NCBI RefSeq assembly: GCF_037042905.1
Contig: NC_087259.1
Span: forward strand, 20,418,501 to 20,482,500
Direction of reading: 5' to 3'
Source: Lytechinus pictus
Taxonomy: Eukaryota; Echinodermata; Echinoidea; Temnopleuroida; Toxopneustidae
Length of the DNA stretch: 64,000 bases
Below, in pieces: positions 22,592 to 37,600 of the stretch; position 1 is the first letter of the stretch; each line of letters opens with the position of its first letter. A program made the position numbers and the translations under genes. Under the pieces are notes generated by a model, which saw only the letters and a list, made by a program, of their open reading frames with translations, was not told the origin of the DNA and made no database searches.

Positions 22592-25075
22592 GATTCAAAT
22601 TTACTTAAGAGCCAAGTTGTATGATGAATAGGTGTAAATGGAAACTGTCAGTGTAAAAAAATCAAGCATTTGTCCCAAAGAAAAAGAGAAAATAAGCCAA
22701 ACATTGCCACCCTTATTTTGCCACACATGGAGATATATTAAAACCGAGAACAAGGTTATATCATAACCTTGTTCATTGAATGAGTGATTTTGACCAAATT
22801 TGTTGTTGTTGTTGTTCGTTCGTTTTGGGCCTGTTTCACGCCCTAGTAGTCTCCTCAGTAGACATTTGGTGTTGCGACCATATTTTTGTTGCTCATAGAA
22901 AATAACGACTTTAGTGTGTATTGGCAATGTTTCATCATCTTTCCATCCAAATTCCCTTTGGAAGGATGTTGCAAAGTTTTGAAGCATATATTGAAATTAT
23001 TTTCTGATGTGTGTATGTAAATGTGTGTTTGGTAACACAAGGGCGGTCGATTATACGATCACTCACTATTGGAAAAGATGAATGACAAGGAAAAAAGAAG
23101 GAGGATGAAGAAATGATACAGTGTACCTGATTAAATGAAGGAGATGTAAAAAAATAAAATGAAGAAGGAGATGTAAAAAAATAAGAAAAGACCAAAGAAG
23201 TTGGAGGAGGATGGGGAGAAGAGTTTCTTTGATAATAAGTTGAGTTTTGTGTCAGTCTATCAAAATTTGATATATAGATCTCTTGTTGATACCATTTAGT
23301 TGTTTTCTCTCTGAAGTATTCGGAGAATATTATCCAATATAATACTGAGTATTTTTTCAATAAAAAAGAATGGTTCATTTTCTTTCACTGATCACCGACT
23401 CTCAATAGGGCATGGGTTGTAATATTTCTTCATAAATAGAAATGATATGGCCGTTGCTCCAGCCTCAAGGGTCTGGAGGAAACAGTCCTTCCTTTATGTT
23501 TTTTTTTTTGGTTATTGTTTGTTTGTTTAAAGTGGCTTTAATGGCAAATGGAAGAAAGGAAAAGAAGAAAATGAGAGACTATTGAAAAGAGATGGTTTGG
23601 TGATCAGTGCATCTCTATCAAAGCTACATGTACCCCTTTTCATTACCATAACAAAAGTGCTCAAAATTTTCATTTGGAGCTGTCTCCATTCTTTTAAAAT
23701 AAAAATGAATTATGCAATACGGTACAGTTTACAGTATATTCCAAATGGCAAAGCAAATTAAGAATTTAAGATTGGAAATCATTTTGCACGACATAGGCAT
23801 CCATGTACTGGTGCAAAAATTATAAACTTACCGGTATTACAAACAGATTTTTTAAAGTAAATATTTTATTCATGTGATTAAATCAAAAATTTTAACATTT
23901 ACCAATTTTCTTATGTGTTAGCTGTAACAAATCTGTTGTCTGATAAGAATTTGCTCAGATCATTCAATGCTCTTCCTTTCTTGAAGTCCTTGAAGAGACA
24001 ACATACACAAATTACATCCTCCAGTGCCCGAGGGATATTAGAATGATTATGACCAGTAAACGAACAATTTCCTGAACACTGTCCGATATGGCGTTGTGCA
24101 CTGTTGGACCTAAATTACCCAATTTAGAATTCAATGTCGAGAGCATCCCCTCTTTGCTGGATTCAGACAAGTTGATAGTGGGATCATAGTGAACTTGTTT
24201 AAATATTTTTTTTTTAAATGATAAGCAAAAAGAGTATAATTGGATTTTCCCTAGACAAATTTATTAATTGATTAATTAATGGACTGCTGGTTTCATTATG
24301 ATGTTGAAAATTCTAGAGTCTCCATGTTAATCAAGAGATGAATTGACAGTTTCCTTTAATACAATTTATTAATTGGTGGAGCACAGCATGGTTTCTTTTT
24401 GTACTATTCAGAGTCTCCATGTTAACCAAGAAGTGAATTGACAGGTGTCTTACAGTGCATTCTAAAATATACCTTATTTGAATTTAGAGGGCTAACATTG
24501 TATGATTATCAGATCCCAAAATTTTATTTTTCTAGAATGTAAAAGAGTGTATGTCCATTTTTTTTTCATTTATACATTACTTGTACCACTAACACCAGGC
24601 ATGGCTAAGATAAAAGGGACAGTTTCCTTTATATCAAATTTTGGTAAAAGGGAGAAACAACTACCTGTGCTTTGAACAGCATTCAAAGGAGCTCTTCAAA
24701 TGTCCATGTTCATTTTATACAAAGAAATCTTCCAGTGGAGGAATCAGGATTGAAAGTTTGCTCTAGATAGCCTCAATACTTGCCAGACCTTGAAAAAAAA
24801 ACATGGAATTCATATATGTTGTCTTCAACATCATTTAGAGGAGTTATGCACGGTGTCAGAAGCACAAGTGAAGTATTAATAAAAAGCTTAGGAGTTGCTC
24901 TTTCATATCCAGAGTAATCTTAAATTTTATATTGTTCAATTAGTTCTGCATGTTAGCCCTTAAATTAAGATTTCCTCTTTGATACACTCTTTGCAATTTG
25001 TTTTTGTGACTTAATATTTTTCATCATATCGCATATTCATGCAGGAATTCTCTTCTCTTTTTTTTTTCTTTTCAG
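22592..25075. other. Intergenic or first-intron stretch
   Basis: AT-rich. It holds a perfect short palindrome with GAACAAGGTTAT arms (about 22748-22774). It also holds a tandem duplication of about 100 bp marked by AGAGTCTCCATGTTAA at about 24315 and 24411, each followed by TGAATTGACAG. Minus-strand frames at 22601-22987 and 22935-23378 are purine/pyrimidine-biased and have no recognisable domain. Confidence 0.45.
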
Positions 25076-25648
25076 GTAATATTGTGGATGTATAAAGTGC
25101 AATCCTATAGGACCAGTGAGAAAGGACAGAATGCTGTGAATTCAAAATGGATCGAACAAGTTGAAATTTTTTCTACCTTCTTCTAAGGGATATAAACAAT
25201 GAATGTGAAAAGTTGTTTATGTCTTCTCTCCTTGTAGTTTCCTGTATGGATCCTGTACCTAAATTTTACTTCACAACAATGGTTTCCTGACTGTTATAAG
25301 GAGATTCAAAGTTTATGTACTTCACATTATTTTGCGTCAATATTTCAAAATTTTTGAAAAAAATCAATTTATCAACAACAATGCTTTGTGAAAGAACAAG
25401 TTCATTGACACAAGCCACGTGTGGCAATATTGAATGGAACCATTCATCGAAAACATCAAGTAGAAGGAGAACTTGGTCGTTTCACAACAGTACTTCCTCA
25501 AACACATTTCATTCAAATAAGGAGATGAATCAAAAGAATAACGAAGGTGTAATTTCCCAGAGGACATCTTGTCTTTCATGGAGGAGAAGTTGCGTGCTTA
25601 GGTTATACAACCCAGCCATCTCATTATTTGTACTCTTACTCATTTCAG
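25076..25648 (+). CDS. Exon 1: 5' UTR end and signal peptide
   Basis: Opens after TTTTCTTTTCAG and closes with CATTTCAG before GTAACA. An in-frame stop at 25297-25299 limits the frame; ATGs follow at 25315, 25381 and 25525. All lead to the same hydrophobic stretch ([14 protein letters not shown]), read as a signal peptide. The ATG at 25525 leaves an n-region of about 28 residues and is perhaps the likelier start; I kept 25315 for numbering. Ends in phase 1. Confidence 0.7.
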
Positions 25649-28600
25649 GTAACAATTCTTTCCTAAGTACGATATGAAAGATTTTAGAAAATAATGGATG
25701 ATGATTATTCAGGGGAAAATATTACGCCGACGCTTAGCACGAGGTGCTCCCAAGTTATAAAGTAATAAGTATAGCCCTCGTAAATATGGAAAGTACCCCA
25801 AATGAATTGATATTGGGTTGAATACAAAATGATAATTCATGCATGAACGGGAGTTAAAATATATCAATTTCTATTTTGTAATTGATCGGTCAGAGCAATG
25901 GGAAATAAATCTTAAATGTATGAAGGCTTGTTATTGATATGACGGTAATGAGACTCAAATTGCAGTTGAGTTTTGCTCAGAAAATCTTATAAACTTTGAG
26001 CTGCCTTAAGCATCTAAGAATTCATTCAAGGTCTTGGCCATTTCAAGAAACTTATGCTCTATTCCAAATCAACATGAATTCTAAAATCAAGCATAAGTCT
26101 TTGATTATACACAAATCTGTTTAGATTTGTGTTCAGTTGCAAGTTGCAACATCCCTTTATGCTTGATTTTTTTTAATGGGGTGCCTCACTCACTTGTAAT
26201 TTTATTCTCTTTCTTCCTATTTAATTGATTATGCAGGACTTGACATTAGTACCACCACAGCGGAGAAATATATTGACATTGATGCCTACATCAGATACAA
26301 CTCTGTCTCAGACGCCAGCCTTAACCAACTGAGGGGTGCTGAGCAGGTGCTAGAGTTCAGCTTCCGGTACTGCCATGATCCAGGGATGCTGATCTACCAG
26401 GAGGGGGGTAACACCGAAGCAGAGAGGGGTCTTTTCTTTGCCCTAGGGGTTAATAATCAGAGGCTTTATCTAGAATGGAAGGTGGAAGCAGATTCACTGG
26501 TAGAGGTACCGGCATTTCTTTTTTCTGTCTTGCTTGTAATGTTTCAATAACGTTTGGGTGGGAGAGGGATGGTTTTTTATTTTGATGACCCAGGTTTGAA
26601 TCCCACTTGATGAGGTAGTACCATTAGTCAGGCCCCTATTGCATAAAAGTTATTATGAAATTCTCTCTAAGAATGTCAAATCCTTTCCTCTGATTGGTCA
26701 AAAGTGGTGTCATTGTATTTGACCATGCCTCCAAATTAACAAATTGAGGTGGTTACCAAGGGCAACAGGCATAGTAAACAAGATTTGTGCCCATTACCCC
26801 ATGATCGTCTACATACATGTACTGTAGATTATGATTGTTTCAAACTTTTCCTTTCAGCTGTATATCGGAGACGGTACATTAGAACCCAACGTGACATATA
26901 GCGTGGCCATCTTTAATCTTGGAAGTGCGTTCACCGGAACGACCTTTGCCACCATTAACAACATTGCTGCTCCGGTCAATTACTTGACCCCTGAATCCCA
27001 GAGTGCACTGGACATGACCCGAATACTGGGGGTCTTGTACATTGGGGGCTACAGTGATATCACTGAGTTGAGGGTAAGTGATTCAAAGAAATTGCTTTTA
27101 ATATTTACCATTTTTGTCTGGAAGGTTGATCTTTGAAATGAGTGATTTTCACTGGCAAATCTTCCCTCTTCCAAACATTTCTACATGTTCACAAATAAAG
27201 GAAGAAGGTTTTGCCCCTTCAAGATATGATTGCTTGTACAGTTGCCATTGCTGAAAGACTTACAATCAAATCCAACTCTAGAAATCAAATGCAACTTGAT
27301 TTGGAATCAATCAGATGCACATATTTAGGACTTGCAATTGAGTTTTTGAGTTTCGCTTTAATGCAACTACATCTATTTTTGCAACATAACCCTGGAACAC
27401 CTTTGTATGCAAATACAGCATAAATACAAACAGGGGAATGGAGGGGCAAGAGGAAATAAAAGAGGATGGCATTAACAAAGGGAGATACTAGAAAGGGAGA
27501 GAAGGAGATGGAGGCAGACTGCAACATAAACAGCTTTAAAGAATGTGGGTTCATGACAAGTCATATGATTAGCTTTCCTTTAATTCACCCTTCTTCCCCA
27601 TGATACCTCTACAGAACAACCCTTCCCCCTCCCCCATGAAAAAAAATGAAAGATTGGAAAATGATGGTGGTACTTCATGGTTTCCTACTAAACAAAAACA
27701 TCGAACATGTGTGCGTGTCTTGTTCCGACCAACTGACCAGAATTCAACTTCATGTACTTTTATTGAGATTACTCATAACTTTTAGGGCTATCCCTGGGTG
27801 ATTCAGAAGAGTTGAGAAAGGGGAACAGACTCCATCAAGGTTGACATTTTTCAACGAGATTACCAGCAAACTGTGATTAGGAAAGGAAATGCAATGTTCC
27901 CCCTGGGGAATTCACCAACATACAACTTCCACCCTCCCTGAGCAAAAGTGCAGTTACATTCACCTGTGGTAGAGTTCAAGTCAGAAACTGTGGTTTAGTT
28001 CGGAAGAATCAATCAAATACATACATGAGGATGCAATGGGTTTGGTTGAGGTTTCAGTTACAGGGGGCATGTGTCTAAAAAACCTATTAGTTTGAATTGA
28101 TAATTTTACCCTTGTCGCTCCCTTATTGTGAAAACTGCCCTACTTTTTAAACATCTTTTGAGGAGGTTGCTTTTCTGCACCTCCTCCTTTCAGCTCTAAA
28201 TTGGTGTTGTGCCTCCTCTTTCAAAGTAATCACTTTTTTCCTTGTTGGCCAACAAAAATTCTGATCAGGTTTTCAGGGATAAATGTGCCCCCTCATCTAT
28301 GAAATAGTGGATCCTCCTTTTTTGGCCAGAAACTTTATTATTAGTTATTTTGTTATTTTCAAAGAATTTTCTTTGAAATTGATCCCATTGAAATGACCAA
28401 AACTAGTTCAAGTATCTCTAAGGGAGGAGTGAGGGATATGAAATATGGGTTTATTATTCAATGTCAAGGGGAAACTGCCAAAATTAATTTCTTGTGAAAC
28501 ACAGAGGCGGTTTGTTTGACAAGTTTGAGGTTGAGACCAAAACTTGAGGGGTAGCATTTGCTCACCAATTATAGAATGTGATGATAACGGATTTGACTAA

Positions 28601-31600
28601 GCAAGAATTACTTGGCATTTAAAAAAAAAAGAGGTCAACATAGACCTTCAGACTGACTCGATCACCAGAATACCTGTTTCTGAGAACTTGTCCATGCCCA
28701 AAAATACGTGATAATTATTTTCCACATTCATACCAACCCGAAGCAGACCCTTTCGGGGTATGTTCTCGAACTCTCAAAGTTACAAGCATGCGCAGAGCAA
28801 GGTTTGAGCAGCCCACGGTGCCTGCACCCAACTGCTCGCTGGGATGTTAAAGTTCTCATAATTTACTTTCACACTGCCAAAATACCACAACTTTGGAGAA
28901 AAAAGTGCCAATAATTTTGCTGAGTACCTAATATTTAGCGCTTATTTTATTTTTGGAATATTACAAGTATTTTGCTTTCACAATGGAAAAAAATTCCTGG
29001 TATTTTTTATTAGAGTAAATAGGGTACATTTCCCGACCAGAGAAAACCTGGTATTCTTGAACTTCATGGTGGTCTGAAGTTTCCTATTGATAGACTTCTG
29101 TAGGAGAGGAGGAGAGAATTGTGAAGGGGTAGAAAATCATACCTTGGGGAGTGAAGGGAAGAAGTGAAAGGGGGTAAAGAATACAGGAGGGAGGGTTTTT
29201 TGGCGAAGGGATAGATTTGTAAGCAAGAGATCTCCAGAAAGATAGATAGAAGCCTGGGGAAAGCAAGTGTGTGTGTTTATGTTTTGATAGGAAACAGTGA
29301 AAGGGTGTGTGGGAGAAAGAGAGAGAGAGATGAACAGAAGCGCATGCAAACGAGAGAGAGAGAAACAGACAGACAGCGACACACACAGACCAAGGCAGAT
29401 AGAGAGAGAGAGAGATTGGGATTATGAAATAAGTGGTGTGCTCATACTCAGTATGCTGTGTTTCAAGATAGAGTTAAGGTAAATTTTAATGGATTGTAAG
29501 TCAAAATTTTGCTGTGAATCAATGCAGAGTAAATCATGTTATAAGTAAAGTGTTGTGGCCCAGTGGATTAGGCTTCAGACTTTGAAATAGAGGGCCATGG
29601 CTTCGAATCCGTCAGCAATAAAGTGATCTACATTCTTCTGTACTCAACCCAGGTGAGGTACATGTAAACGGGTACCCAGCAGGATTAATTCCTTGATTAC
29701 ACCAAGCGCCTTGAGCTAAAAAGCCAGGTTGATAATTAGTGCGCCGTTGAATAGGCAACTAGATAATCAGTGCCTAATAAATACTGTGAATTAATTTTTA
29801 AAATTCTTATTACCACAACTTTTTGCAGCGATGCAAAGTGTAAGAATTGACCAGTCAGGTGATAGCCCTGGTCATGTGACAGTTTTCACTCAGATATGAC
29901 ACCCTTGATCATCTTTACCTGTCAAGTGCAAGTGATGAGTGAAGTCATAACTGGTAGGAGATTGCCAATTACTCAATTTGCTCAACGAGTTAAAGAGTCG
30001 TGTTCAAATCACTTGAAAGTTATTTAGTACATGTCTTATATTGACTTATGGTATACAAAAAAGAATTATCATTTTGAATGTTGTATTTGTTCTTATTATC
30101 AATAATTATAGGTTTGTTGATTATACTGAATGATTACCTATAGGCCTACTAATAAAAACTAGCTTATATAAAGAAAAATATTAACAGAGTGGGCCATAAA
30201 TCTGAATAACGAAAGAAAAAATTAGAGATTATTTGAGAATTATTTTCCAAGATACTGTAATTAATCTATTAAAAATCATGTAATATTCACTCCACTTTTG
30301 TATTTTGGCTGGTTTGATAAAATTACAAAATTTGTCCAGTAAAATACATTTTATTTATGAATGTCCCCACATGCAGATTTAGGGTGTATGCTTTCACATA
30401 AGCTTGTAATGAGTTGGAATAGTGATTAGTGGTGCACTTATGAGGGGATTTACCCAAACTTAAAATAGACTTTAAGAACAGTAATACATGCCATAGATGA
30501 GTTTCATGCTTGTATAGTAAAGTATAGTCATGAACATTTGAAAATAATTTTCAAGAACATACACGATAATTGCAAAGGGTATCAGAATAGCTTTAATATC
30601 AACACAAAACTCTAGACCTCAAAAGCTATCGGTCAGATATACGCATAATGGAAAGTACAGATGACCACAAATTGGTGTGGAGGAGTTTTTTTCAATTTCC
30701 GAAAATTTGATCCATAATACTTTTCCCAGTTGACCAAGATAGCTGTACCAGACCTGTTTAGATATTCAGAAGTCACCGTTTTTCAGACCCAATTATGACC
30801 AACCATAATAGGTAACTAGTGACAGATTTACATGTACTCTGGCATCGTAGTGTATTTTAAAGGCATAAATCAGATTTTAGTGGAAACAAAACAATGAGGG
30901 ATAATATCTTGGGTGAGTAAATGGTACCCTGATTAAGGAAATTATTTTATTACAAAAGCTAGCTAGAACTCCATAACTGTTTTTTCTGCAAAGTTTAGTC
31001 CCAAGGCCATGTGCAATTTTTTGTTTGTTTGTTTTTTTCTTTGAATTTATTTTTGTGTGAATTTCATTTTGAAAAATGTCTGTAAATAAGTGTAATGTTA
31101 TAAATTTTAATCTTCCAGCTCAGCTTTTGTAAGTGGGAAATGTTTTGTATGCAAATCATAAATGTGTACGTATGAGACAGAGAGGTAAATTAAAGAAATG
31201 CTGTGATCACATTCAGAATTGATAATTGGTATCAATCATGCTTGATATTCATTTGTTGATGGATGGGCAAGGATTTGATACAGTCTTATATTGGTCCTGA
31301 TGGAATGGTAGTATACACGTACTTTGCTCAAATTAAAGCATAGTAACAGCTCCTCAAAAGATGAAAAGCATTGGATGGAGAACAAGCAGAAGTGAATGAA
31401 GATGTACCTTAATGGGATAATATTGGATGACAGGAACTACTCCTAGTAGTGCTCGATGACAGTATCGACCTTGCACAGGTGACTCAGTAGTGACCAACAT
31501 CGTACCTCTCCCTGTGTATTAGGAAATTAGAAGGGAAGGGCTTGTTAGTAGGGGACTATATTGATAGGGATGTTGCAAGTTCAATGCTAGAAGGATGTAC

Positions 31601-34600
31601 TTACTCCAGGGCACCAATACTAGTATACTAGTCTTCACATTCACTGTTAGAAGCAGATGGCCACTTCCAGAAGTTACACTCCTTAGCTCTGCCATTGGGT
31701 TTTTTGTTGTTGTTGTTCAAGCCATGATAAGGTGACAAACATTGATAGTGGTCATGTTGCTGCAAGTGTTTCCTCTTGCTTGTAAATCATATGATCTTTA
31801 TCAGGATGGTTTACAGGAACAACGTTCACTCCAGCCAAATGTTTTATTTTCCTATTCTAAAAGAGGGCTTTACATGTAGGTTGACTGGGTTATAGTTAGA
31901 TGAAGAGAGGAAAAACTTAAATGGGGAATCTTAAATAAGAAATTCAAAAGAATATAGAAAAGGGGGATATCCATACATTGGTGGGGAAAGGGTACCCTCT
32001 GGAGAGAGATGGGGAAGGGAGAGGGTAGTGGAAGAGTGAGAGGGTGGAGAGGAGGGGAGGGGGGAGGAAAAAAAACTTTAATTGGGAATGTTGAAAAAGA
32101 AATTCAAAAGAATATGGAAAGGGGGGATTACCCAGGCATTGGAGGGGAAAGGGCAAAAACTCCTTTGGAGAGAGACGGGGAAGGGAGAGGGAAGTGGAAG
32201 AGTGAGAGGGGTGGAGAGGAGACAGGAGATGGGGGCAAGTTAACTCTTTGTGCACTGGACCATGAACCCATCTGTACTGAATTATTTTCAGGGAGGGAAA
32301 CAATGCATTGTTTGTTGAGTGTGAAATGCGAAGTTCGAAAGGCACCGAGTGTGCATTGGTGCGAAGTACGCGTGGAAAGGGTTAATGAGAATGGCTAAAA
32401 CCAGAGATGGAATGAGGAGAGAGGAAGAAAGAGAGGGGGTGGAGGGGATGCCGGGATGGGAAATATGTTGGAGAGTAGAACTTAAAAAAAGAGGGGAATG
32501 GATTGAACTGGGTAGAGTTTATAGTCTTCTCTGATAACCACCAAGTAAATGGCAAGTAATATTTCATCTTTTAGAATTATCATACACATTACATGCATGT
32601 ATGTGCTCTGAATTATGATTTCCCCAGATACTTGTTCCTAAGTGGATGAACTGAGCCAAACAAATCCTCCACTTAGAGAGGATGAAAAAGGGAAATGCAT
32701 TCTCTTAAAGTATCTGATAGTCAAATCCCATCTTTCGTCAAGGGTACTTGCTGTGACTCACAGTTTGTCATGATTTTATTTTCTTCGCATTTACATTTAT
32801 ACTAAACTTTTTGGTTGCATTGAATAACTTTTTAGTGATCATATTTTCTTGACCCAGAATTTATGATTTTTCAACACATTTCTTGTTAAATTTTTCTACT
32901 AAAACCTGTATTTATTTTTAATAACAGAAAAAGAGGGGGGGGGGCAACACATAGGATAGGTTTTTAATGATCACCCCTAATGTTTGGGGGTCTTTTTGCA
33001 AGTGGATATTTCATCTCCAACATAATCATTTCACATGGGGTATAAGTAAGCAAAATTTTGTTTGAGCAAAATTTTTTGTTTGAAATAACAGAAGAAGAGG
33101 GGACACACATCACATAGACTAGGTTGGGGTTTTTTTTGGTTCACCCCTTATAGTTTGTAGGATTTTTTTTTTTTGCCAGTGGATATTTCATCTACATGTA
33201 CCGGTATGTATTTTTAATCATTTCACATGGGGTATGATTAAGCTTAATTTTGTTTGAGCAAAATTAGTGAGGAAAGGAATATGTCAAATGATCTTTGAAT
33301 CCATAGTGTACATGTATGTAGCTTGCTGTAGGCCTAAAATAGGACAAGACCACTTTTGTATAGGGCACATTTTTTATATTACAGCACAAATGGAGAAAAT
33401 CAAAAGGACACAAAAAAAAAGATCAAAGACCATTGTAGGTGCATTTGGGTCAGTCCATGTTATCCCATGATATCTCCTTTGATGTCCTTTGATTAAAGCC
33501 TTAAGTTTCTATTTGTGTTTTATTACTTGTGTTTTTGTACTAGTTATTATCAGTCTGAAGTGAATAGTTGGCATCTTTTATGTTGGCATCGCTCCCAAAT
33601 CTAGAAGTTATCTTCCAACATCAACCTTTTTCCTGAATCCTTTTGTGGATTTGCCTTTGGAAGCACAAAATAACAGTGAAACATTAAATTGTGATTCTAT
33701 AGATTCTTATCCGAATCTCGAATGATACTAACAAGAATCCCAGCAGTATTTAATGATGCCAAGACATGATGCAGCAAAATTATCTTATGTAAAAATTTTG
33801 ACCCCTCCCCCTTCCATCCTCCAAAATATTTTTTTATCTGTTTGTATTGCATCATTTTTTTACATTTGAAATAATAAAGATTTTATCATTACAAAAAAAA
33901 GAAATTACTTGTGAATCAAATGTTTTGATAAACTGCCTTTTGATAATTTTTATTTTATTTATGCCCAAGAAACTGTAGTATGGGTTGATTGTATTGAACA
34001 TCACCAGTAAATTTTCATTCAAACTAAAGTTAGATTAGAACAACATGTAAGAACCATCAAATGTCACATTGTAAGTCAAAAAATATGATGTCAATGGAAA
34101 TTTATCAAAGAAAATTGTAAGGAAATTCATGTACCCAAGTATGTTTGCTCAGAAAAGTCAATCTTGTGGGGGTGCCGTTGTCTCGTGGTTATGACTCTTG
34201 TCTTTCAATCTGAGGGATGTGGGCTCGATGCCAAGCCATGGCATATTTTCCCTCAGCAAGATATTTATCCACATTGTGCTGCACTCAACCCAGGTGAGAT
34301 GAATGGGTACCTGGTAGGAATTTATTCCTTGAAACGCAACGCGCATAACATTATTAGAGCTCTGCTCTGTTACATGATTTGTTTTTGTTTCTGCAGGTGA
34401 ATACTGAGAGACTAAATGGCTACCTGGTGACCTGTATCGGCTACGTCAAGACCAGTTCCAACCTCCTGGACCTGGACACCGCCTCCAGTCTGGTCGGTAT
34501 CAAGGAGGGGTGTCCGGGGGACTTCTGCGCCCCTCCCACCGTCATCACCCTCCAGACCAGCTCCTCGTACCTTGCTGTGGACCAGGATCTGACGCCGGGG

Positions 34601-37600
34601 ACCCACACGGTCCTGACGCTGAGGTTTAGAACAAGGTTGGTATTTTGGGTATTATTCTGTCAACTACTCAATTCTGTGATTCCTGTAGGCTTTGTAATGG
34701 GAACAACCATTTCCTGTAGGTAACAGGTACAAAAAGAAATACATCATATGTGTTTGTGCACTTGGTGAAGTATTGTGGCCCAGTGGTTTAGTCTCTGGAC
34801 CATGAAACTGGATCCTGGGTTTGAATCCCAACCGTGGCATGATTCCTTCAGCAAGAGATTTATCTACATTGTGCTACACTAAACCCTGGTAAGGTAAATG
34901 GGTACCTATCAGGAATTTATTCCTTGAAATGCTGATTGCATAGCAGCAGCTCTGCTAAAGCCAGGGTAATGATGCTGCATTTATTGTACATCTATCGCTT
35001 AATAGAGACTTCTGAGCAAGTTTTATTAGTAGTATTACACTGAACATTGGATGTTCACTTGCTGAAATATATGTATATTTTCCTATGTGCAGTCTTGGAG
35101 GTTGTTTCAGAAAGCTGTTCACAAGTTACACACAACTTTTTTCACACGACTTGTGACTTGTTCTTAAAACTATTAAAGTTACCCCAATATTTACATTTAT
35201 TTATTAAAATACAACGTGAGAAGTAACCCTCTTCAAGCTTTGACATATTCATAATAATTTTTTTCAGATGCTTGTTACCCCTTGAAAGACTGGCTGATTA
35301 TTACATGCTATATATTATGCATTTTCCGTATTCCCTTGCTTGCACATGTGGGCTCTGACTCCCAAAGGGTAAACAACTACAAATTTATGTACAAAGATCA
35401 GGGCTCCATCTTACATTAAAGACTTACGATTGATCTGATCAAGTTCAATTATATGGAAATCCATCAATGTCATAATTTTTTCTTCAGGAAATTTGCACAA
35501 TGTCCTTTACACAAGAGGAGCACACCAAATCGTCAAGGCAACGATGAATGTATGAATATACATTATACCTAGAAAGTATTTTTTAAACAATATGCATTTT
35601 AGATGTTGACGTTGCTGGCTTTCCATAGTTGTTGTTGATCGTATCAAACGCAACTGTTTATAAGATGGGGCCCTGATTTCCACATGAGCTGATGGGAAGA
35701 ACTTCATTACAAACTAGCTTCGAGAAACCCCAGCAAGTATCAGAAATCAATTCTACTTTCCCTTTGATTTTATACCCCTGAACTTCACCATCAAGTTCAT
35801 CTTTTGAAATGGAAGTAGTCATTAGTTTGGGGTGGGAAAGATGTCATCAGTGACATGTAGCGGAATGGCTGTCAAGTAGAAATTAGAATATTATCCCAAA
35901 GAAGGGGGAAACATGAATGATGCCAAAACTGAAATGTCAGGGTCAATCATGTTAGGAGATAACTTTTATTTTTTAGGGGCTATTTTTTTTCCCCACATTG
36001 GGACGATTGCAGAATTCAGGGGCTATTTCTTTCATTTTATGGGCTACTTTTTAGGGGAAACAAGCAAATATGCAGTAAAAGCAAATGTAATTATTCTGCC
36101 ATCTATAGTTAGAATATTAATTTTCTAAATAATCTTAAATATTTATTATGACAGATCTTGGGGCGACTCTAAAAAGAATGGTCACCCCAAAGCAAGCATT
36201 TTGGTGGAATTTTAGGGGCAATTTTGGCTGTCATGACGGCGAAACCGCCTATCGCCCTCATATATTTCCTACGCTGGGGTCAATATCCATCATTTTGTTT
36301 TGACCATTTTGAGCATTGAATTTTGGAATTCAAGAGCTCTGGAAATTAGACTAAAAGGTTATGTGATATAAAGTTATCGGGTGAAGCTTACTGTCGTTGT
36401 ATTAAGCCACCCTTTATTTCTGATTGAACCTCTTATAAATGTCAGCAGTTTGTACTATTACTCATAAAGGGACAAGAAAATACCCTTAATGTAGTGCAAT
36501 AATGTAAAAATGAAATTAGGAAACATGGAGTCTTCGAGAATATAAATTTCTTTCTCTCTGCCTAAATAAAGAACATTATTTTCCAAATTTAGTTTTATCA
36601 GACCCAGTGCATTAGTAGGTGGTTTCAGACTGCCTCGAAGTTCGTCAGTTCCAGGTATTCTCTGATCAGGAAATTTACCCCGATCAGAAAATACCAGGTA
36701 TTTTGGTAGTGTGAAAGCAAACTACGCGTAATTTCCCCGAAAGAAAATACCCGCTAAATAGTAGGTACTTGGCGAAATTACGAGAACTTTCGCGGGGATT
36801 TTTCCAAGGTCGCAGGTATTTTGGCAATGTGAAAGCAATTTACGGGAACTTTTAGCCCAGCGTGTCGTTGGGCGCGGGCGCCGTGGGTGGCTGCTGGGCT
36901 AGTGGTTTTGAATCTCGCGCCTTGCCTGCTTATTAGACCATACTGCGCATGCTCCTAACTTCAGGAATTTATCACGAAGGGTATGTTTCGGGGCGATGTG
37001 AATGCAGGAATAATTAATGGGTATTTTTTAGCCTAGAAATGTTCTCGTAATTTAACGGGGATTCTTGTGATCGAGGCGGTTTGAAACCACCTATAGACAA
37101 GTGTCCTTGATTGCTGTGCAACTTTGAGTTTCCCCAAAAAAGAGTCTTAGTCTTGGTTGTCAGCGTCTGACACATTTAATACCCTGGATATTGCAAGGAA
37201 TGGGCCTAGGAGATAATTCAAGGATGTCACTAAAACACAGCAATCAACAGCTTTCTGTATACAGGCACTTGTGTCAATACTAGTATGCTAATACCCATGA
37301 ATTTTTGTAAATCTGCACTTTCAATGTTTTAATTAATTTGTCAGATGAAATGGAGATTTTATGATTTACATATTATGCAAATATACCTGGGGGGCGTTTC
37401 ATGAAAGGACTTGTCGGACGTTTTATCCGACAAGTCCCATTTTATCCGACAGTTACCATAGTAACAGTACCTCTCAGCCAATCAACATCAGAGAAAGATG
37501 TCAGATCTGACAACTTGTCGGATGAAAATGTTGATGAAACACTCCCCAGGTGTGAGGTTAGTCCGGCAATTACGATTTTTTTTTCCTGAAATTTCCAGAC

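Larger units (their letters stand above)
27074..34396 (+). other. Intron 3 (7.3 kb): repeats, no extra exon seen
   Basis: Splits LamG 1. It holds two reverse or forward dispersed elements, one SINE well inside and one next to exon 4, GA repeats and two tandem duplications listed separately. LamG 1 continues across the junction without a gap, so no exon is missing. Confidence 0.6.

Noticed and set aside
22935..23378. Minus-strand 147-codon frame
   Set aside because: Arises from purine-rich DNA with GATG/AAGAAG repeats; no domain and no splice or promoter support.
29084..29386. Minus-strand Ser/Leu/Phe-rich frames
   Set aside because: Translation of the GA microsatellite. The same applies at 47010-47335 and 52021-52369.
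29556..29625. tRNA gene
   Set aside because: A- and B-box words are present, but the cloverleaf is incomplete and a non-tRNA body follows, shared with other copies. A SINE is the better reading.
31944..32398. Frames of about 130 codons on both strands
   Set aside because: They follow the purine-rich tandem duplication and change with its repeats; no domain.
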